A stretch of DNA of 64,000 bases from Phycisphaeraceae bacterium (GCA_028277745.1 JANQFR010000075.1:1-64000); one strand, 5' to 3'. Positions 8,516-17,197 are shown, counted from the first letter of the stretch. The notes: generated by a model from the sequence alone, not told the origin. A program made the numbers and translations.

Positions 8516-8809
8516 TTATGCGTCTTGGGCGTCACTCGTCAACTGCAACGTCCGCCCCAGCGCCATCCGCTCGATCGCGATGACCACCCGGTCGCCTTCG
8601 TCGACGATGTCCATCAACACGCCCGGCTCCAGCTTCGCGGCGGCGTCATCCGCCACCCGCTCCACGTCAACGCCGCGGGCCTTGAGCCTCCCGGCCACCG
8701 GCGCGGGGATGAGCCGGGCCAGGGCCGCGACCGCCGCCAGCGGGACCCGGACGCTCGGCGACGGCTCCGTCCGCCCGCCCTCGTAGATGTGGATCGCCAG
8801 GCAGAGCAT
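8516..8809 (-). CDS. Small protein resembling the C-terminal domain of YvlB/DUF2089 proteins
   Basis: The 97-residue protein has a VRVPLAAVAAL segment, a helical LIPAPVAGRLKARGVDVE region and a VDEGDRVVIAIE end. This resembles the short C-terminal domain found after SHOCT-like or DUF2089 regions, where a V-x-V-E-D-x-G-x-x-V-x-I pattern closes the fold. In those families it follows a helical domain that is missing here. Function unknown. Confidence 0.45.
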   Translation of the reverse strand: MLCLAIHIYEGGRTEPSPSVRVPLAAVAALARLIPAPVAGRLKARGVDVERVADDAAAKLEPGVLMDIVDEGDRVVIAIERMALGRTLQLTSDAQDA

Positions 8810-8929
8810 GTCAACACCTCCCGGTACGCGGCCAAACCAGCGACGCGGCGAAACACCCGCCGCACCGTCTCAGTATCCGGGGCCGGTCTGCGGCGGTCAA
8901 CGATTCCCCGCCGGCCCCGCCAGGAGGCC

Positions 8930-8958
8930 TTGACAATATGCAATCAAAAACCTAACAT
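8930..8958 (+). promoter_or_regulatory. Sigma70-like promoter with no downstream gene
   Basis: TTGACA (8930-8935) and TAACAT (8953-8958) are separated by 17 nt, in an AT-rich pocket of an otherwise GC-rich region. The predicted start site is near 8965. No plus-strand gene follows. Confidence 0.5.
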
Positions 8959-8979
8959 ATGTGAAGTTTGCGCTGCGCT

Positions 8980-8993
8980 TGTTCTTTGACAAC
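8980..8993 (+). promoter_or_regulatory. boxA-like antitermination element
   Basis: TGTTCTTTGACAAC closely resembles rRNA leader boxA elements (consensus TGYTCTTTRAMA), which bind NusB/NusE. It lies about 15 nt past the predicted start site of the orphan promoter. No rRNA follows within the window. Confidence 0.4.
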
Positions 8994-9109
8994 CTGACTT
9001 TCAAGATGAGGCCGGGGGGAGGGGCGTCATGCGGGTTTTTGGGCTTTTTTGTGCGCGAGCCCGGCCCTACGGCCCGGCGCAAAACGCGCTCGGCGTCGCC
9101 CCTCTCCGG

Positions 9110-9158
9110 CCCATCCGCCATCGACCATCCGCCATCTGCCATCTGCCATCTGCCATTC
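9110..9158. repeat. Heptanucleotide tandem array (7 units)
   Basis: Seven units of 7 nt, consensus GCCATCT, run without a break: three identical copies flanked by four variants. The array abuts the 3' end of the minus-strand sulfatase gene. It has no inverted partner nearby, unlike the other short-unit arrays in this window. Confidence 0.8.
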
Positions 9159-9160
9159 TT

Positions 9161-10606
9161 TTAATGGTCGTCGCCGGGGATGCGGCCCGCGCCGTCGGGG
9201 CAGGGCAGGGTCCCGGCCATCATCGCGTCGTAGTCGGGGTTGGGCGCGGGGATCTGCGCCTCGACCGATTCGCGCCACGCGATCAGGCGGGTGTGAAGCT
9301 CCTGCACGCGCTGCGGGTCGGCGGTCGCGAGGTCGTGCTCCTCGCTGAGGTCGTCGCGCAGGTTGTAGAGCTCGAGGCGGCTGTCCTCGAAGAACTCGAT
9401 CAGCTTCCAGTCGCCGTCGCGGACCGAGCAGGCGGGGGTGGCGCCCTGGTTGCCGTAGTGGGGGTAGTGCCAGAAGAGGGGCTTGCCGCGGTCGAAGGGT
9501 TCGCCCTTGAGCAGGGGGAGGAAGGAGACGCCGTCGACGTGCTGCTCGGGCATGCGGGGCAGGCCGGCGGCGTCGAGGAGGGTGGGGAAGAAGTCAGGGG
9601 TGGTGACAGGGACGTCGGTGGTCGTGTCGGGCGCGACGACGCCGGGCCAGCGGACGATCAGCGGCTCGCGGATGCCGCCGTCATACATCCAGCCCTTGCC
9701 CTCGCAGAGGGGGGCGTTGCAGGTGGGCGAGCCCTCGGCGGTGGAGAGCCCGCCGTTGTCGGAGGTGAAGATGACGATCGTGTTGTCGGCGACGCCCGCG
9801 TCGTCGAGGGCGTCGAGCACGCGGCCGATGTTCGTGTCCATGTTCTCGATCATGGCGGCGTAAGTGGGGTGGGACTGGAACAGCCGCCGGCGGATGCGTT
9901 GGTCTTTCTTATGCAGGCAGGGGAAGAAATCGCCCTCGCGGATCGGGTCTTTCTGATCGAGGCCCAAGTCGCGGGCCTTTTTCTCGTACTTGGCGACCAG
10001 GTCGGCGGGGGCCTGGATGGGGGTGTGCACCGCGTAGTGGGCCAGGTGCAGGAAGAAGGGGCCATCCGCGTCGCGGTTCTGGATAAGCCGGACCGCCTCG
10101 TCGGTGAGCCGATCGGTGAGGTATTCGCCGTCGGGCCCGTCGTCGAGGGTCTGCATGCCGTAGGGGCTGAAGTACCCCTTCTTGGGCGCGCCCCAGTCCT
10201 GGCCGGCGATGTTGCGGTCGAAGCCGAAGTCTTCGGGCCAGTGCCCCTTGGGGCCCAGGTGCCACTTGCCGACGTGCCAGGTCTGGTAGCCGTGAGTCTT
10301 GAGGGCCTGGGCGAGGGTGGTTTCGGACGTGGGCAGTTCGTGGAAGTAGGGCACGCCCATGAGCTTGCCCCAGCCGTTGCCGGGGATGTAGTTGGTGATG
10401 CCGACGGTGGCGGGGTACTTGCCGGTGTGGAGGCTGGCGCGGGTGGGCGAGCAGACGGGGCAGGAGGCGTAGGCGTCGGTAAACCGCATGCCCTGGGCGG
10501 CGAGGCGGTCGAGGCGGGGGGTTTCGTAGAAGTCGCTGCCGTAGCAGACCAGGTCGGCCCAGCCGAGGTCGTCGAGCATGAAGAAAACGATGTTGGGTTG
10601 GGGCAT
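9161..10606 (-). CDS. Sulfatase (arylsulfatase, S1 type)
   Basis: This 481-residue protein has the formylglycine signature CSPTR (Cys52 to Arg56), preceded by the Asp-Asp metal site of FFMLDDLGW (residues 12-13), and contains TSDNGG further on. A sulfatase-maturating enzyme would convert Cys52 to formylglycine. Such enzymes remove sulfate esters from polysaccharides or small molecules. No convincing signal peptide is seen, so location is uncertain. The ATG at 10606 starts right before the conserved QPNIVFF strand; the frame's upstream extension is repeat sequence. A second sulfatase lies at 17426, which fits breakdown of a sulfated polysaccharide. Confidence 0.92.
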   Translation of the reverse strand: MPQPNIVFFMLDDLGWADLVCYGSDFYETPRLDRLAAQGMRFTDAYASCPVCSPTRASLHTGKYPATVGITNYIPGNGWGKLMGVPYFHELPTSETTLAQALKTHGYQTWHVGKWHLGPKGHWPEDFGFDRNIAGQDWGAPKKGYFSPYGMQTLDDGPDGEYLTDRLTDEAVRLIQNRDADGPFFLHLAHYAVHTPIQAPADLVAKYEKKARDLGLDQKDPIREGDFFPCLHKKDQRIRRRLFQSHPTYAAMIENMDTNIGRVLDALDDAGVADNTIVIFTSDNGGLSTAEGSPTCNAPLCEGKGWMYDGGIREPLIVRWPGVVAPDTTTDVPVTTPDFFPTLLDAAGLPRMPEQHVDGVSFLPLLKGEPFDRGKPLFWHYPHYGNQGATPACSVRDGDWKLIEFFEDSRLELYNLRDDLSEEHDLATADPQRVQELHTRLIAWRESVEAQIPAPNPDYDAMMAGTLPCPDGAGRIPGDDH

Positions 10607-10610
10607 TGGG

Positions 10611-10645
10611 GAGGGTGTAGGGTGTAGGGGTGTAGGGTTTAGGGA
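10611..10645. repeat. Short-unit tandem repeat
   Basis: About five degenerate copies of a 6-8-nt unit (GGTGTAG) lie just upstream of the sulfatase start. The run belongs to the same class of low-complexity intergenic arrays seen elsewhere in the window. Confidence 0.6.
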
Positions 10646-10682
10646 AGATTGATCGTAGTGCATCCGGACCTTTGCTGCGCGG

Positions 10683-10710
10683 AAGCCCGGGGATTGCCAT
10701 CCCCGGGCTT
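10683..10710. repeat. Dispersed palindrome, family A
   Basis: A perfect 12-bp stem (AAGCCCGGGGAT) with loop TGCC. It is nearly identical to palindromes at 1527, 37198 and 45849. It lies in the same gap as a separate terminator at 10736. Confidence 0.7.
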
Positions 10711-10735
10711 GGGGCGCAAACCGCGCAAAATAAAA

Positions 10736-10765
10736 CAAGCCCAGGGCGCGGACGCCCTGGGCTTG
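10736..10765 (-). terminator. Rho-independent terminator of the coiled-coil lipoprotein gene
   Basis: A perfect 13-bp stem (CAAGCCCAGGGCG) with a 4-nt loop lies 23 nt past the stop. In minus-strand sense it is followed by TTTTATTTT. Confidence 0.8.
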
Positions 10766-10788
10766 CTCGGATTCAATTGTGTGGAGAG

Positions 10789-13554
10789 TTACTCGGTGGG
10801 GACTTCGGTCACGCGGACGATCTCGAAGCCTTCGGGGTTGGGCCGCTGGACGTCGCCCTCGACGAGGGTGGTGTCGGGGTCCTCATCGAACTTCCGCATG
10901 GAGGCGAGGCGGACGTCCCAGTCCTGCATGGCCGCGGTCTCGAGCTCTTTCTGCTGAGCCTTGAGGGTGGCCAGGCGCTGGCGGGTCTGCTCGCGGGCGG
11001 CCTCGGCCGACGCGATGGCCTGGTCGAGCGTGGTGTGCTCGTGCCAGTCCTGACGGTAGGCGTAGGCCATGTCGCGGACGCGCTGCGAGTTGACCTCGAC
11101 CAGGCGGGCGTCGAACAGGGTCTTGACCGCGTCCTGCCGGGCCTCGGCGATGCGGCGGTCGGCGACGGCGTGGGCCTGGGTGATGTCGGCCTCGGCGTCG
11201 GCGGCGGCGTCCTGGGCGTCGGCGGCGGCGAGGGCCTGCTCGGCCTCGGCGTCGGCGATCGCCAGGCGGCGCTTCACGTCCGCCTCACCCTTGACCTGCT
11301 CGATGAACAGCAGGTTGCGGGTGCGGGTGATGTCCGCGTCCGCCAGCGCCCGCTCCATCGCGTTGCGGGCCTGGATCCGGGCGATCTCGACGTCGGCCTT
11401 CTGACCGACCACGTTGGCCCGGGCGATGGACTCCTCGAAGTTGGCCTGCGCGACCACGCTCTGCGAATCGATCGAGCGGTCGAGCTTGGCCAGCTCCGCG
11501 GTCAGGGTCCGACGGGCCGCGGCGATCTGGGCGTCGAGCTGCTCGGCCACCGCGTTGAGCGACTGACCAACCGACTTGGCCTCGGCGATCAACAGGGCGT
11601 GCTCGGCCTTGCCCCGCTGGTGCGTGGCGCGGAGCTGCACCTCCAGGGCGTGAACCTCCGAGGCGCCCTGACGCTCGACCGCTTCGGACTCGGCGGCCAG
11701 CTGGGCCGACGTGGCCTTGGCGACCTCGAGCTCGGCCTTGGCCCGCGCCCGCAGGTCGGACGCCTGCGCCAACGACTCGCGGCGGAACGCGTCGGCCTCG
11801 GCCAGGGCGCGCTCGTGGGTCGCCTCGGCGCCGTCAAGAACGGCGTTGGCCTTCGCCTTGGCTTCCGCGAACTTGGCCTCGGCCTGGGTGTGCATCGCAT
11901 CCACGATCGCGTTCTGCTCGGCCGCCACGGCCAGCTGCTGCGTCAGGATCGCGTCGAGCTTGCTCTTGCTCTCGGTGTACGTCGCTTCCACCGCCATCTG
12001 CTGGGCGTCGGCGGTGGTCTGCTCCTCCATCACCTCGGCCAGCCCGGCGCGGAACGCCGCGACGTGCTCGGGCTCGACCACCGGGGTCACCGGCACGACC
12101 GCCACCGCCTCGGGCACGTCCCGCAGGTCGGCGGGCAGCGGATCGGCGGGATCGGTCTTGTCGTCGAAGTCCACGCGACCGGCGCGGTGCTGGCTCGCCA
12201 GCTCCTGAACGATCTCGTGACGCAGACGCGCCGCCTCGGCCTCGGCCTCGGCGATGATCTGCTGCTTCTGCTCCTCGGCGACCTCCTGCTGGTGCACCGC
12301 GGTCTCACGCTCGGCGTTGGCGCGGGCCTCGGCCTCGGCCTTGACGAACTCGGCGCGGGCGACCTTCTCCAGGCGGTCGGCGGAGATGCGGATCTTCTCG
12401 ACCTCGGCCTGCGCGTCGCTCAGCCAGGCGTCCAGCTCCTGGGCGCCCTGACGGTGCTCGGCCTCGGCGTTCTGGGCGATCTGGCTCGCGTCGGCGCGAA
12501 GCCGCTCGATCTCGGCCAGGGTCCGCTCGTAGCCGTTCTTGCACTCGGAGATCGCCCGCTCGTTCTCGGCCTGGGCCTGGGCCCACGCGGCGCGGGCGGC
12601 GGTCACCTTCATCTCGTACTGCTCTTCCGAGGCCTGCTCGGTGAGCTTGGTCGCCTCGGCCTCCAGCTCACGGCTGCGGGCCTCGGCGTCCTTGAGCACC
12701 GACGAGGACTGCTGGCTGAGGCGGCTCGCCTCGGCCTGGGTCCGGGTCTGGACGGTGTCGATCTGCGTGTTCAGCTCCGAAGCGCGGGCGTCGGTCTGCT
12801 CGACCACCGCGTCGGCCTCGCTGTTGAGCGCGGCCACGGTCGCCGCGGCGCGCGAGCGGGTCGCCTTCGCCGACTCGATCATCTCTTCGATCGCGGCGAG
12901 GCTCTCGGTCTCGGTGGTCTGACGGACGTTCTGCATCTTGTCGATGCGGGCCTTGGCCTCGGAATACTCCTGGTTGGCCTGCGAGATCAGGTCCGACTGG
13001 CGGGTCTTCTTCTCTTCGGCGAGGGCGGCGACCAGGGCGGTGTTCTTCTCGCTGGCGGTCTGGGCCTGCCGCTGACGCGCGTCGACTTGAGCCACGAGCT
13101 GCGACTGGCGGGCGAGGTATTCCTTGCGGAGCTTCTCGGCATGGGCCTCGGCGATCTGGCGGTCGGTCTGGGTCGCCTGGCGCTGAGCGGAGATCGCGGC
13201 GCGGTGCTGGCGGAGCCGGGCCTCACGCTCGACCTCGGCGGCGCGGGCGGCCGAGAGCTTCTTCTCGACCTCGGCCATGCCGACGCGGGCCTCGCCGAGG
13301 TACTGCGCGGGCAGGTCGTTCTCGCGGGCGCGGTCGAAGAAGTCCTGCCGCAGCTCCACAGCGCGCTGGTTGTGGGCGTCGGCGCCGAGCCCGATCTGCT
13401 GGTAACGGGCAGACGACGACGGCGTGCCGGAGCAGCCGACGACCGTCGCGGCGCCCAGCGCGGCGACCAGGGCCATGGTGGTGAACCGCTTACGACGGGC
13501 GGGGCGGATGACGCGGGGCGTCGAGTGGGCCGGCTGCTTACGAGACTGAGGCAT
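10789..13554 (-). CDS. Long alanine/glutamate-rich coiled-coil lipoprotein
   Basis: This 921-residue protein has a lipoprotein signal with a basic N-region, hydrophobic core MALVAALGAATVV and Cys41. Residues from about 60 to 880 are almost continuously helical, rich in Ala, Glu, Gln and Arg, with many repeats of the type AEA-A and long runs lacking Pro and Gly. One Pro-rich break (about 530-570, ...DPADPLPADLRDVPE...) divides two coiled-coil halves. The end is a short non-helical tail. Such a protein could span the periplasm as a rod or tether, but no family is recognised. The ATG at 13554 is chosen because it gives a proper signal peptide. Confidence 0.8.
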   Translation of the reverse strand: MPQSRKQPAHSTPRVIRPARRKRFTTMALVAALGAATVVGCSGTPSSSARYQQIGLGADAHNQRAVELRQDFFDRARENDLPAQYLGEARVGMAEVEKKLSAARAAEVEREARLRQHRAAISAQRQATQTDRQIAEAHAEKLRKEYLARQSQLVAQVDARQRQAQTASEKNTALVAALAEEKKTRQSDLISQANQEYSEAKARIDKMQNVRQTTETESLAAIEEMIESAKATRSRAAATVAALNSEADAVVEQTDARASELNTQIDTVQTRTQAEASRLSQQSSSVLKDAEARSRELEAEATKLTEQASEEQYEMKVTAARAAWAQAQAENERAISECKNGYERTLAEIERLRADASQIAQNAEAEHRQGAQELDAWLSDAQAEVEKIRISADRLEKVARAEFVKAEAEARANAERETAVHQQEVAEEQKQQIIAEAEAEAARLRHEIVQELASQHRAGRVDFDDKTDPADPLPADLRDVPEAVAVVPVTPVVEPEHVAAFRAGLAEVMEEQTTADAQQMAVEATYTESKSKLDAILTQQLAVAAEQNAIVDAMHTQAEAKFAEAKAKANAVLDGAEATHERALAEADAFRRESLAQASDLRARAKAELEVAKATSAQLAAESEAVERQGASEVHALEVQLRATHQRGKAEHALLIAEAKSVGQSLNAVAEQLDAQIAAARRTLTAELAKLDRSIDSQSVVAQANFEESIARANVVGQKADVEIARIQARNAMERALADADITRTRNLLFIEQVKGEADVKRRLAIADAEAEQALAAADAQDAAADAEADITQAHAVADRRIAEARQDAVKTLFDARLVEVNSQRVRDMAYAYRQDWHEHTTLDQAIASAEAAREQTRQRLATLKAQQKELETAAMQDWDVRLASMRKFDEDPDTTLVEGDVQRPNPEGFEIVRVTEVPTE

Positions 13555-13832
13555 GGCAAGTGTTCCTGGAAAAGGTGCGTTCCTAAACATCAACAACATC
13601 GACGAACCAACGTGGACGCCGAGTCCCCCAACCATGTCAAAGTGGTTGGAACACTGCTCCCAATCGTCAGCCCGCTCCAACGGATTGACGGATTCATATC
13701 GTTATTGCAGAACCCCGAGCGCAGGATTCCGGTTATGCGGGTCAGTGAAGGGGGTAAGTCAGATTTGGACGTTGTTTCCGCCGGAAAGGTCTTGCGGGCG
13801 GAGCGGTTTGACGCTTACGGCCCGCGGGCGGG

Positions 13833-14654
13833 TCACGTCCGGGGCGCCAGCGCGTGTTCGAGCAGGACGCGGCGATGCACCCGATAACCGTCCCGCCCGC
13901 GGACGACGCGGTGAACGGTAAGCGACGGGCCGTCGACGCGCACCGCCCACGGCTTGCCGGGGAAGGCGTAACTACCGGTGTTGATGATCAGCCGGCCGCG
14001 CCGGCGCCAGACCCCCTGGTGGTGGGAGTGGCCAAAGACCACGACCCGGGCGTCCGGGGTGAACCGCTCGACGAACTGGGCGGCGAGGTCGGGGACCTGC
14101 CGCCAGTAGCGGACCACGTTCCACAGCACGCGCGGTCCGCTGCGGAGGTTCGTCTTCTCGATGCATCCCTTCTCGTGCTGGCGGATGAAGTCGCGGTGAG
14201 AGACGTGCTGCATGATGCCCAGGTGGGTGTCGAGGTCGTACAGGTCCTGGGGCTTGAGCGAGGCGCGGGCGACCTTGAAGTCGGCGATCATCGCGGGCGC
14301 ACCGGCGGACCAGGGCGCGACGCCGGGGTGGAACGCGTCGCCGTGGGTGACGAAAACCTGGCCCCCAGCGAGACTGAGGTAACGGATGTCGGTGACGAAC
14401 GCGTCGTGATTGCCCGAGACGAGGGTGAGCTGGACGCCGGCGTCCTCGCAGAGGGTTTCGAGGCGCTCGACCTCGCGGGCGGCGCGGACGCGCATGTGGC
14501 GGTACTGCAGCTCGGCGGCGTCGCCGTTGACGACCAGGTCGGTGATGTCCTCGAGCAGGGGCGCAAGCTGATCGGCGCACAGCGAGCTGGGCTGGGGGTG
14601 GCCCAGGTGGGTGTCGGAGATGATCAGGACGCGGCGGCCGGGGCGGTGGGGCAT
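13833..14654 (-). CDS. Calcineurin-like metallophosphoesterase
   Basis: The protein (273 residues) has the metallophosphoesterase motifs in order: SDTHLG (Asp14, His16), NGDAAEL, SGNHD, THGD and GHSHHQG. These form a dinuclear metal site that hydrolyses phosphoesters. It resembles the UDP-2,3-diacylglucosamine hydrolase-like branch in general layout, but the substrate is not clear. The ATG at 14654 directly precedes the first beta-strand. The next gene on the plus strand is divergent. Confidence 0.85.
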   Translation of the reverse strand: MPHRPGRRVLIISDTHLGHPQPSSLCADQLAPLLEDITDLVVNGDAAELQYRHMRVRAAREVERLETLCEDAGVQLTLVSGNHDAFVTDIRYLSLAGGQVFVTHGDAFHPGVAPWSAGAPAMIADFKVARASLKPQDLYDLDTHLGIMQHVSHRDFIRQHEKGCIEKTNLRSGPRVLWNVVRYWRQVPDLAAQFVERFTPDARVVVFGHSHHQGVWRRRGRLIINTGSYAFPGKPWAVRVDGPSLTVHRVVRGRDGYRVHRRVLLEHALAPRT

Positions 14655-14760
14655 GGTGATGATCGGGAAGGTCCGGGGCAATTGTAAGGTGCATCCGGGC
14701 GGGTCACAGGCGGAAAGGTCCGGTAGGATGGCGCGGAGCCCCCGTCCTTTGGAGCGTGAC

Positions 14761-15234
14761 ATGATCTTCGACGCCATCGAGCATCACGGCCGGTACTTCA
14801 AGCACGCCGACGCGTGGCGGGAGGCGTTCGCGTTCCTCGCTGCGCTCACGCCCGAGACGGCCGAGGGCGAGACGCCGCTGATGGGCGAGCGGATGTTCGC
14901 GCGGGTGCAGCGGTACGAGACGCGGGCGCCCGAGCAAGGCGTGCTGGAGGCCCACCGGCGTTACCTGGACATCCAGACCGTGCTGGTCGGCGCGGAGGCG
15001 ATCGACTGGTATCCCCAATCGGGGCTGGCGGTGAAGACGCCTTACGACGCGGCGAACGACGTGGAGTTCTACCGCCGGCCGGCCGACGGCCCGCCGGCAC
15101 GGGTGGAGCTGACGCCGGGCCGGTGGGCGTTGCTGCACCCCAGCGATGCGCACATGCCGCAGATGATCGTGGGCGCCGCGGCGCAGATGATCAAGAAAGC
15201 GGTGGTGAAGATCGAGGTGGGGCTGTTGGAATAG
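14761..15234 (+). CDS. YhcH/YjgK/YiaL family protein
   Basis: The 157-residue protein matches the DUF386 family: MIFDAIEHHGRYF at the start, EAHRRYLDIQTVLVGAEAIDW in the middle and LHPSDAHMPQ near the end, where the conserved His and Glu residues can bind a metal in a cupin-like barrel. Members are linked to sugar metabolism (for example sialic-acid operons and EbgC). It lies next to transketolase and the sulfatase/lyase genes, which fits a role in sugar handling. The stop codon falls inside a palindromic repeat. Confidence 0.9.
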   Translation: MIFDAIEHHGRYFKHADAWREAFAFLAALTPETAEGETPLMGERMFARVQRYETRAPEQGVLEAHRRYLDIQTVLVGAEAIDWYPQSGLAVKTPYDAANDVEFYRRPADGPPARVELTPGRWALLHPSDAHMPQMIVGAAAQMIKKAVVKIEVGLLE

Positions 15235-15282
15235 CCGGCGGGCTACGCCCGCCTGGTCCGGGGCCGCGTAGCGGCCCGGCTA
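15231..15282. repeat. Dispersed double-hairpin repeat, family B copy 1
   Basis: The outer stem AGCCG/CGGCT encloses two hairpins, GGCGGGC-TAC-GCCCGCC and GGGCCGC-GTA-GCGGCCC. It overlaps the yhcH-like stop codon and lies 5 nt from the end of the convergent transketolase gene, so it may end both transcripts. Confidence 0.75.
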
Positions 15283-15286
15283 TCGG

Positions 15287-17197
15287 TTACATGAGTTTTT
15301 CGACGGCGGCGATGATGCTTTCAGGATCGAGCCCCTGGTAAGGGTACTGCTCCCAGAGCCCGCCGCAGCCTTCCTTGTTCGTGCCGAGGTGGGCGTATCG
15401 GGGAGTGAGGCCGCGTTCCAGAAGCCAGGTGCCGAAGCGGGCGCCGAGGCCGGTCTTGACGTTGAAGCCCTCGACGACGACGACCAGGGGCGAGCGTCCG
15501 ATCTTCTGGATCGCGTCCTCGTCGACAACGTTGAGGGTCGGCTTGTTGATCAGGCCCACGTCGACGCCCTTGGCCCTGAGCTGTTCGACGGCATCGAGGG
15601 CGCGGTAGAGGGCCTCGCCGAAGCTGACGACGTAGCCGGCCTTGCCTTCGCGGACGATCTCGTCCTTGTCTTTAATAAAGGTGTAGCCGTCGCCGTGGAG
15701 GGGCTTGCCGTCCTCGCCGAGGATGGTGGGGGTCTTGGAGCGGGTGGAGTAGACGAACCGGAGGCCGGGGTCGTGGAAGACGGCGTCGATCACGGCGTGC
15801 ATCTGGCCGGCGTCGGCGGGGAAGTAGAGGCGGGTTTGGTCGTGTCCGTCTTCGGGCAGGCCATTGTCGGCGAACATGTTGTTGAGGCCGAAGTGGCAGG
15901 TGTTGTCGGCCATGTCGTCGACGCCGCTGTGGCTGAAGTGGGCCAGCACGTTGCACTTGTTGAGGCGGGCCATGGTGATCTCGGAGATGCACATCTCCTG
16001 GAAGGCGGCGAAGGTGCCCATAATGCCCTGCCGGCCATCGGTGAAGCCGAAGCCGGAGGCGGCGGCGTAGTTGGAGCGCTCCATGATGCCGCTGGCGACG
16101 AAGACCTCGGGGTGCTCCTTGTGGATGTGGATCAGGCCGCAGGAGCCTTCGAGGTCGCTGTCGAAGACGCGGACCTTGTCGATCCGTTCTTCCTTGCTCA
16201 TCTGGGCGAGCTGGCGGTTGACGGCCTTGCCGAACTCGTTTCGGTTGGAGCCGAGGGCGTCCATGTCGACGCCGCGGTAGGTCGCGGGGTTTTTGGGCTT
16301 GGTGATGGCCTTGAGGAACTGGACGGCGTCGGCGTGGCCGCGCATGTCGAGGTACTCGACGGCGGCGTCGACGGGGATGACGTCGTGGCCGTGGACGCTG
16401 CCCTCGATGTGGGGCACGCCGGGGGCCATGACGCGTTTGTTGATCAGGGCGACGGGGCCGGGGGTGGAGGCGGCCCTGGCCATGCGGGCGTAGAGGCTGG
16501 GGAGGTCTTCGCCGTCGCCGTAGTCGACGTGGAGGCCGTGGCCCTCGAGGGTCTGTCCGACGTGGAAGCCGGGGATGTAGTTGGAGGGGTGGTCGGCGAT
16601 GGTGACGTCGTTGTCATCGACGACGATCTTGACGTTGAGCTTGTGGGCGACGGCGATGCGGGCGGCCTCGGCGTCGTTGCCCTCCTGCTGGGAGCCGTCG
16701 GAGCCGAAGAGGAAGAAGCTCTGATCGGGGTGGGCGAAGGCGACGCCGTTGACGTGGCCCCACATGTGGCCGAGGCGGCCGGAGGAGAACCTGACGCCGG
16801 GCGTGAGGCCGAGCTCGGGGTGGCCGGGGAGTTTTTCGTTGGCCTCGCGGTACCGGGTGAGCTGCATGGCGGGCAGGTCGCCGTAGAGGACCGCGAGCAG
16901 GTACTGGATGGCGACGCGGTGGCCGGCCTCATCGAAGTGGGCGGGGTAGGCCGAGCCGTGGCGGATGAACCCGTCCGCGATGAGGACCTCGGGGACGATG
17001 TCGTAGGGCCCGCCGGTGTGCCCGCCGAGGCCCTTGGCGGCGCCGGTGGCGGTGAAGAAGATGATCGCGTCGCGGCAGAGCTGGATATTGGCCTGCAGTT
17101 GCGCGGCCTGGTCGTCGGTCAGCTCGGGCTGGGCCGGGTCGAGCACGACGGGCTTGAAGGCGTCCAGATCGATAGGAAACGCGGCGGCGACGGTCAT
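15287..17197 (-). CDS. Transketolase
   Basis: This full-length single-chain transketolase (636 residues) contains the TPP-binding GSDGSQQEGN segment followed by DDNDVTI, the N-terminal GGHTGG and the C-terminal LINKPTLNVVDEDAI region of the third domain. It would transfer two-carbon units between sugar phosphates in the pentose phosphate pathway, in the cytoplasm. The start at 17197 matches where homology begins; the upstream 17 codons lack it. The gene is flanked by family-B repeats in opposite orientation. Confidence 0.92.
   Translation of the reverse strand: MTVAAAFPIDLDAFKPVVLDPAQPELTDDQAAQLQANIQLCRDAIIFFTATGAAKGLGGHTGGPYDIVPEVLIADGFIRHGSAYPAHFDEAGHRVAIQYLLAVLYGDLPAMQLTRYREANEKLPGHPELGLTPGVRFSSGRLGHMWGHVNGVAFAHPDQSFFLFGSDGSQQEGNDAEAARIAVAHKLNVKIVVDDNDVTIADHPSNYIPGFHVGQTLEGHGLHVDYGDGEDLPSLYARMARAASTPGPVALINKRVMAPGVPHIEGSVHGHDVIPVDAAVEYLDMRGHADAVQFLKAITKPKNPATYRGVDMDALGSNRNEFGKAVNRQLAQMSKEERIDKVRVFDSDLEGSCGLIHIHKEHPEVFVASGIMERSNYAAASGFGFTDGRQGIMGTFAAFQEMCISEITMARLNKCNVLAHFSHSGVDDMADNTCHFGLNNMFADNGLPEDGHDQTRLYFPADAGQMHAVIDAVFHDPGLRFVYSTRSKTPTILGEDGKPLHGDGYTFIKDKDEIVREGKAGYVVSFGEALYRALDAVEQLRAKGVDVGLINKPTLNVVDEDAIQKIGRSPLVVVVEGFNVKTGLGARFGTWLLERGLTPRYAHLGTNKEGCGGLWEQYPYQGLDPESIIAAVEKLM

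Larger units (their letters stand above)
8810..9160. other. Gene-free interval with orphan promoter, boxA-like site and heptamer array
   Basis: No credible coding frame lies in these 351 nt. On the plus strand there is a sigma70-like promoter (8930-8958), then a boxA-like sequence (8980-8993), and at 9110-9158 seven consecutive 7-nt units. Nothing downstream on the plus strand is coding before the sulfatase, which is on the minus strand. Confidence 0.6.

Noticed and set aside
9110..9158. Possible CRISPR array
   Set aside because: The repeat unit is 7 nt with no spacers, and there are no cas genes.
8930..9160. Possible rRNA operon start
   Set aside because: Promoter and boxA are present, but no 16S sequence follows within the window.
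9029..10627. A 532-codon plus-strand frame over the sulfatase
   Set aside because: It is antisense to a sulfatase with clear CSPTR and metal motifs. The shadow is Val/Gly/Asp-rich and has no motifs.
10672..13887. A 1071-codon open frame on the plus strand
   Set aside because: It is antisense to the coiled-coil lipoprotein. The encoded protein is a low-complexity Leu/Gly/Asp/Arg mixture with no domain, produced by the third-position GC bias of the real gene.
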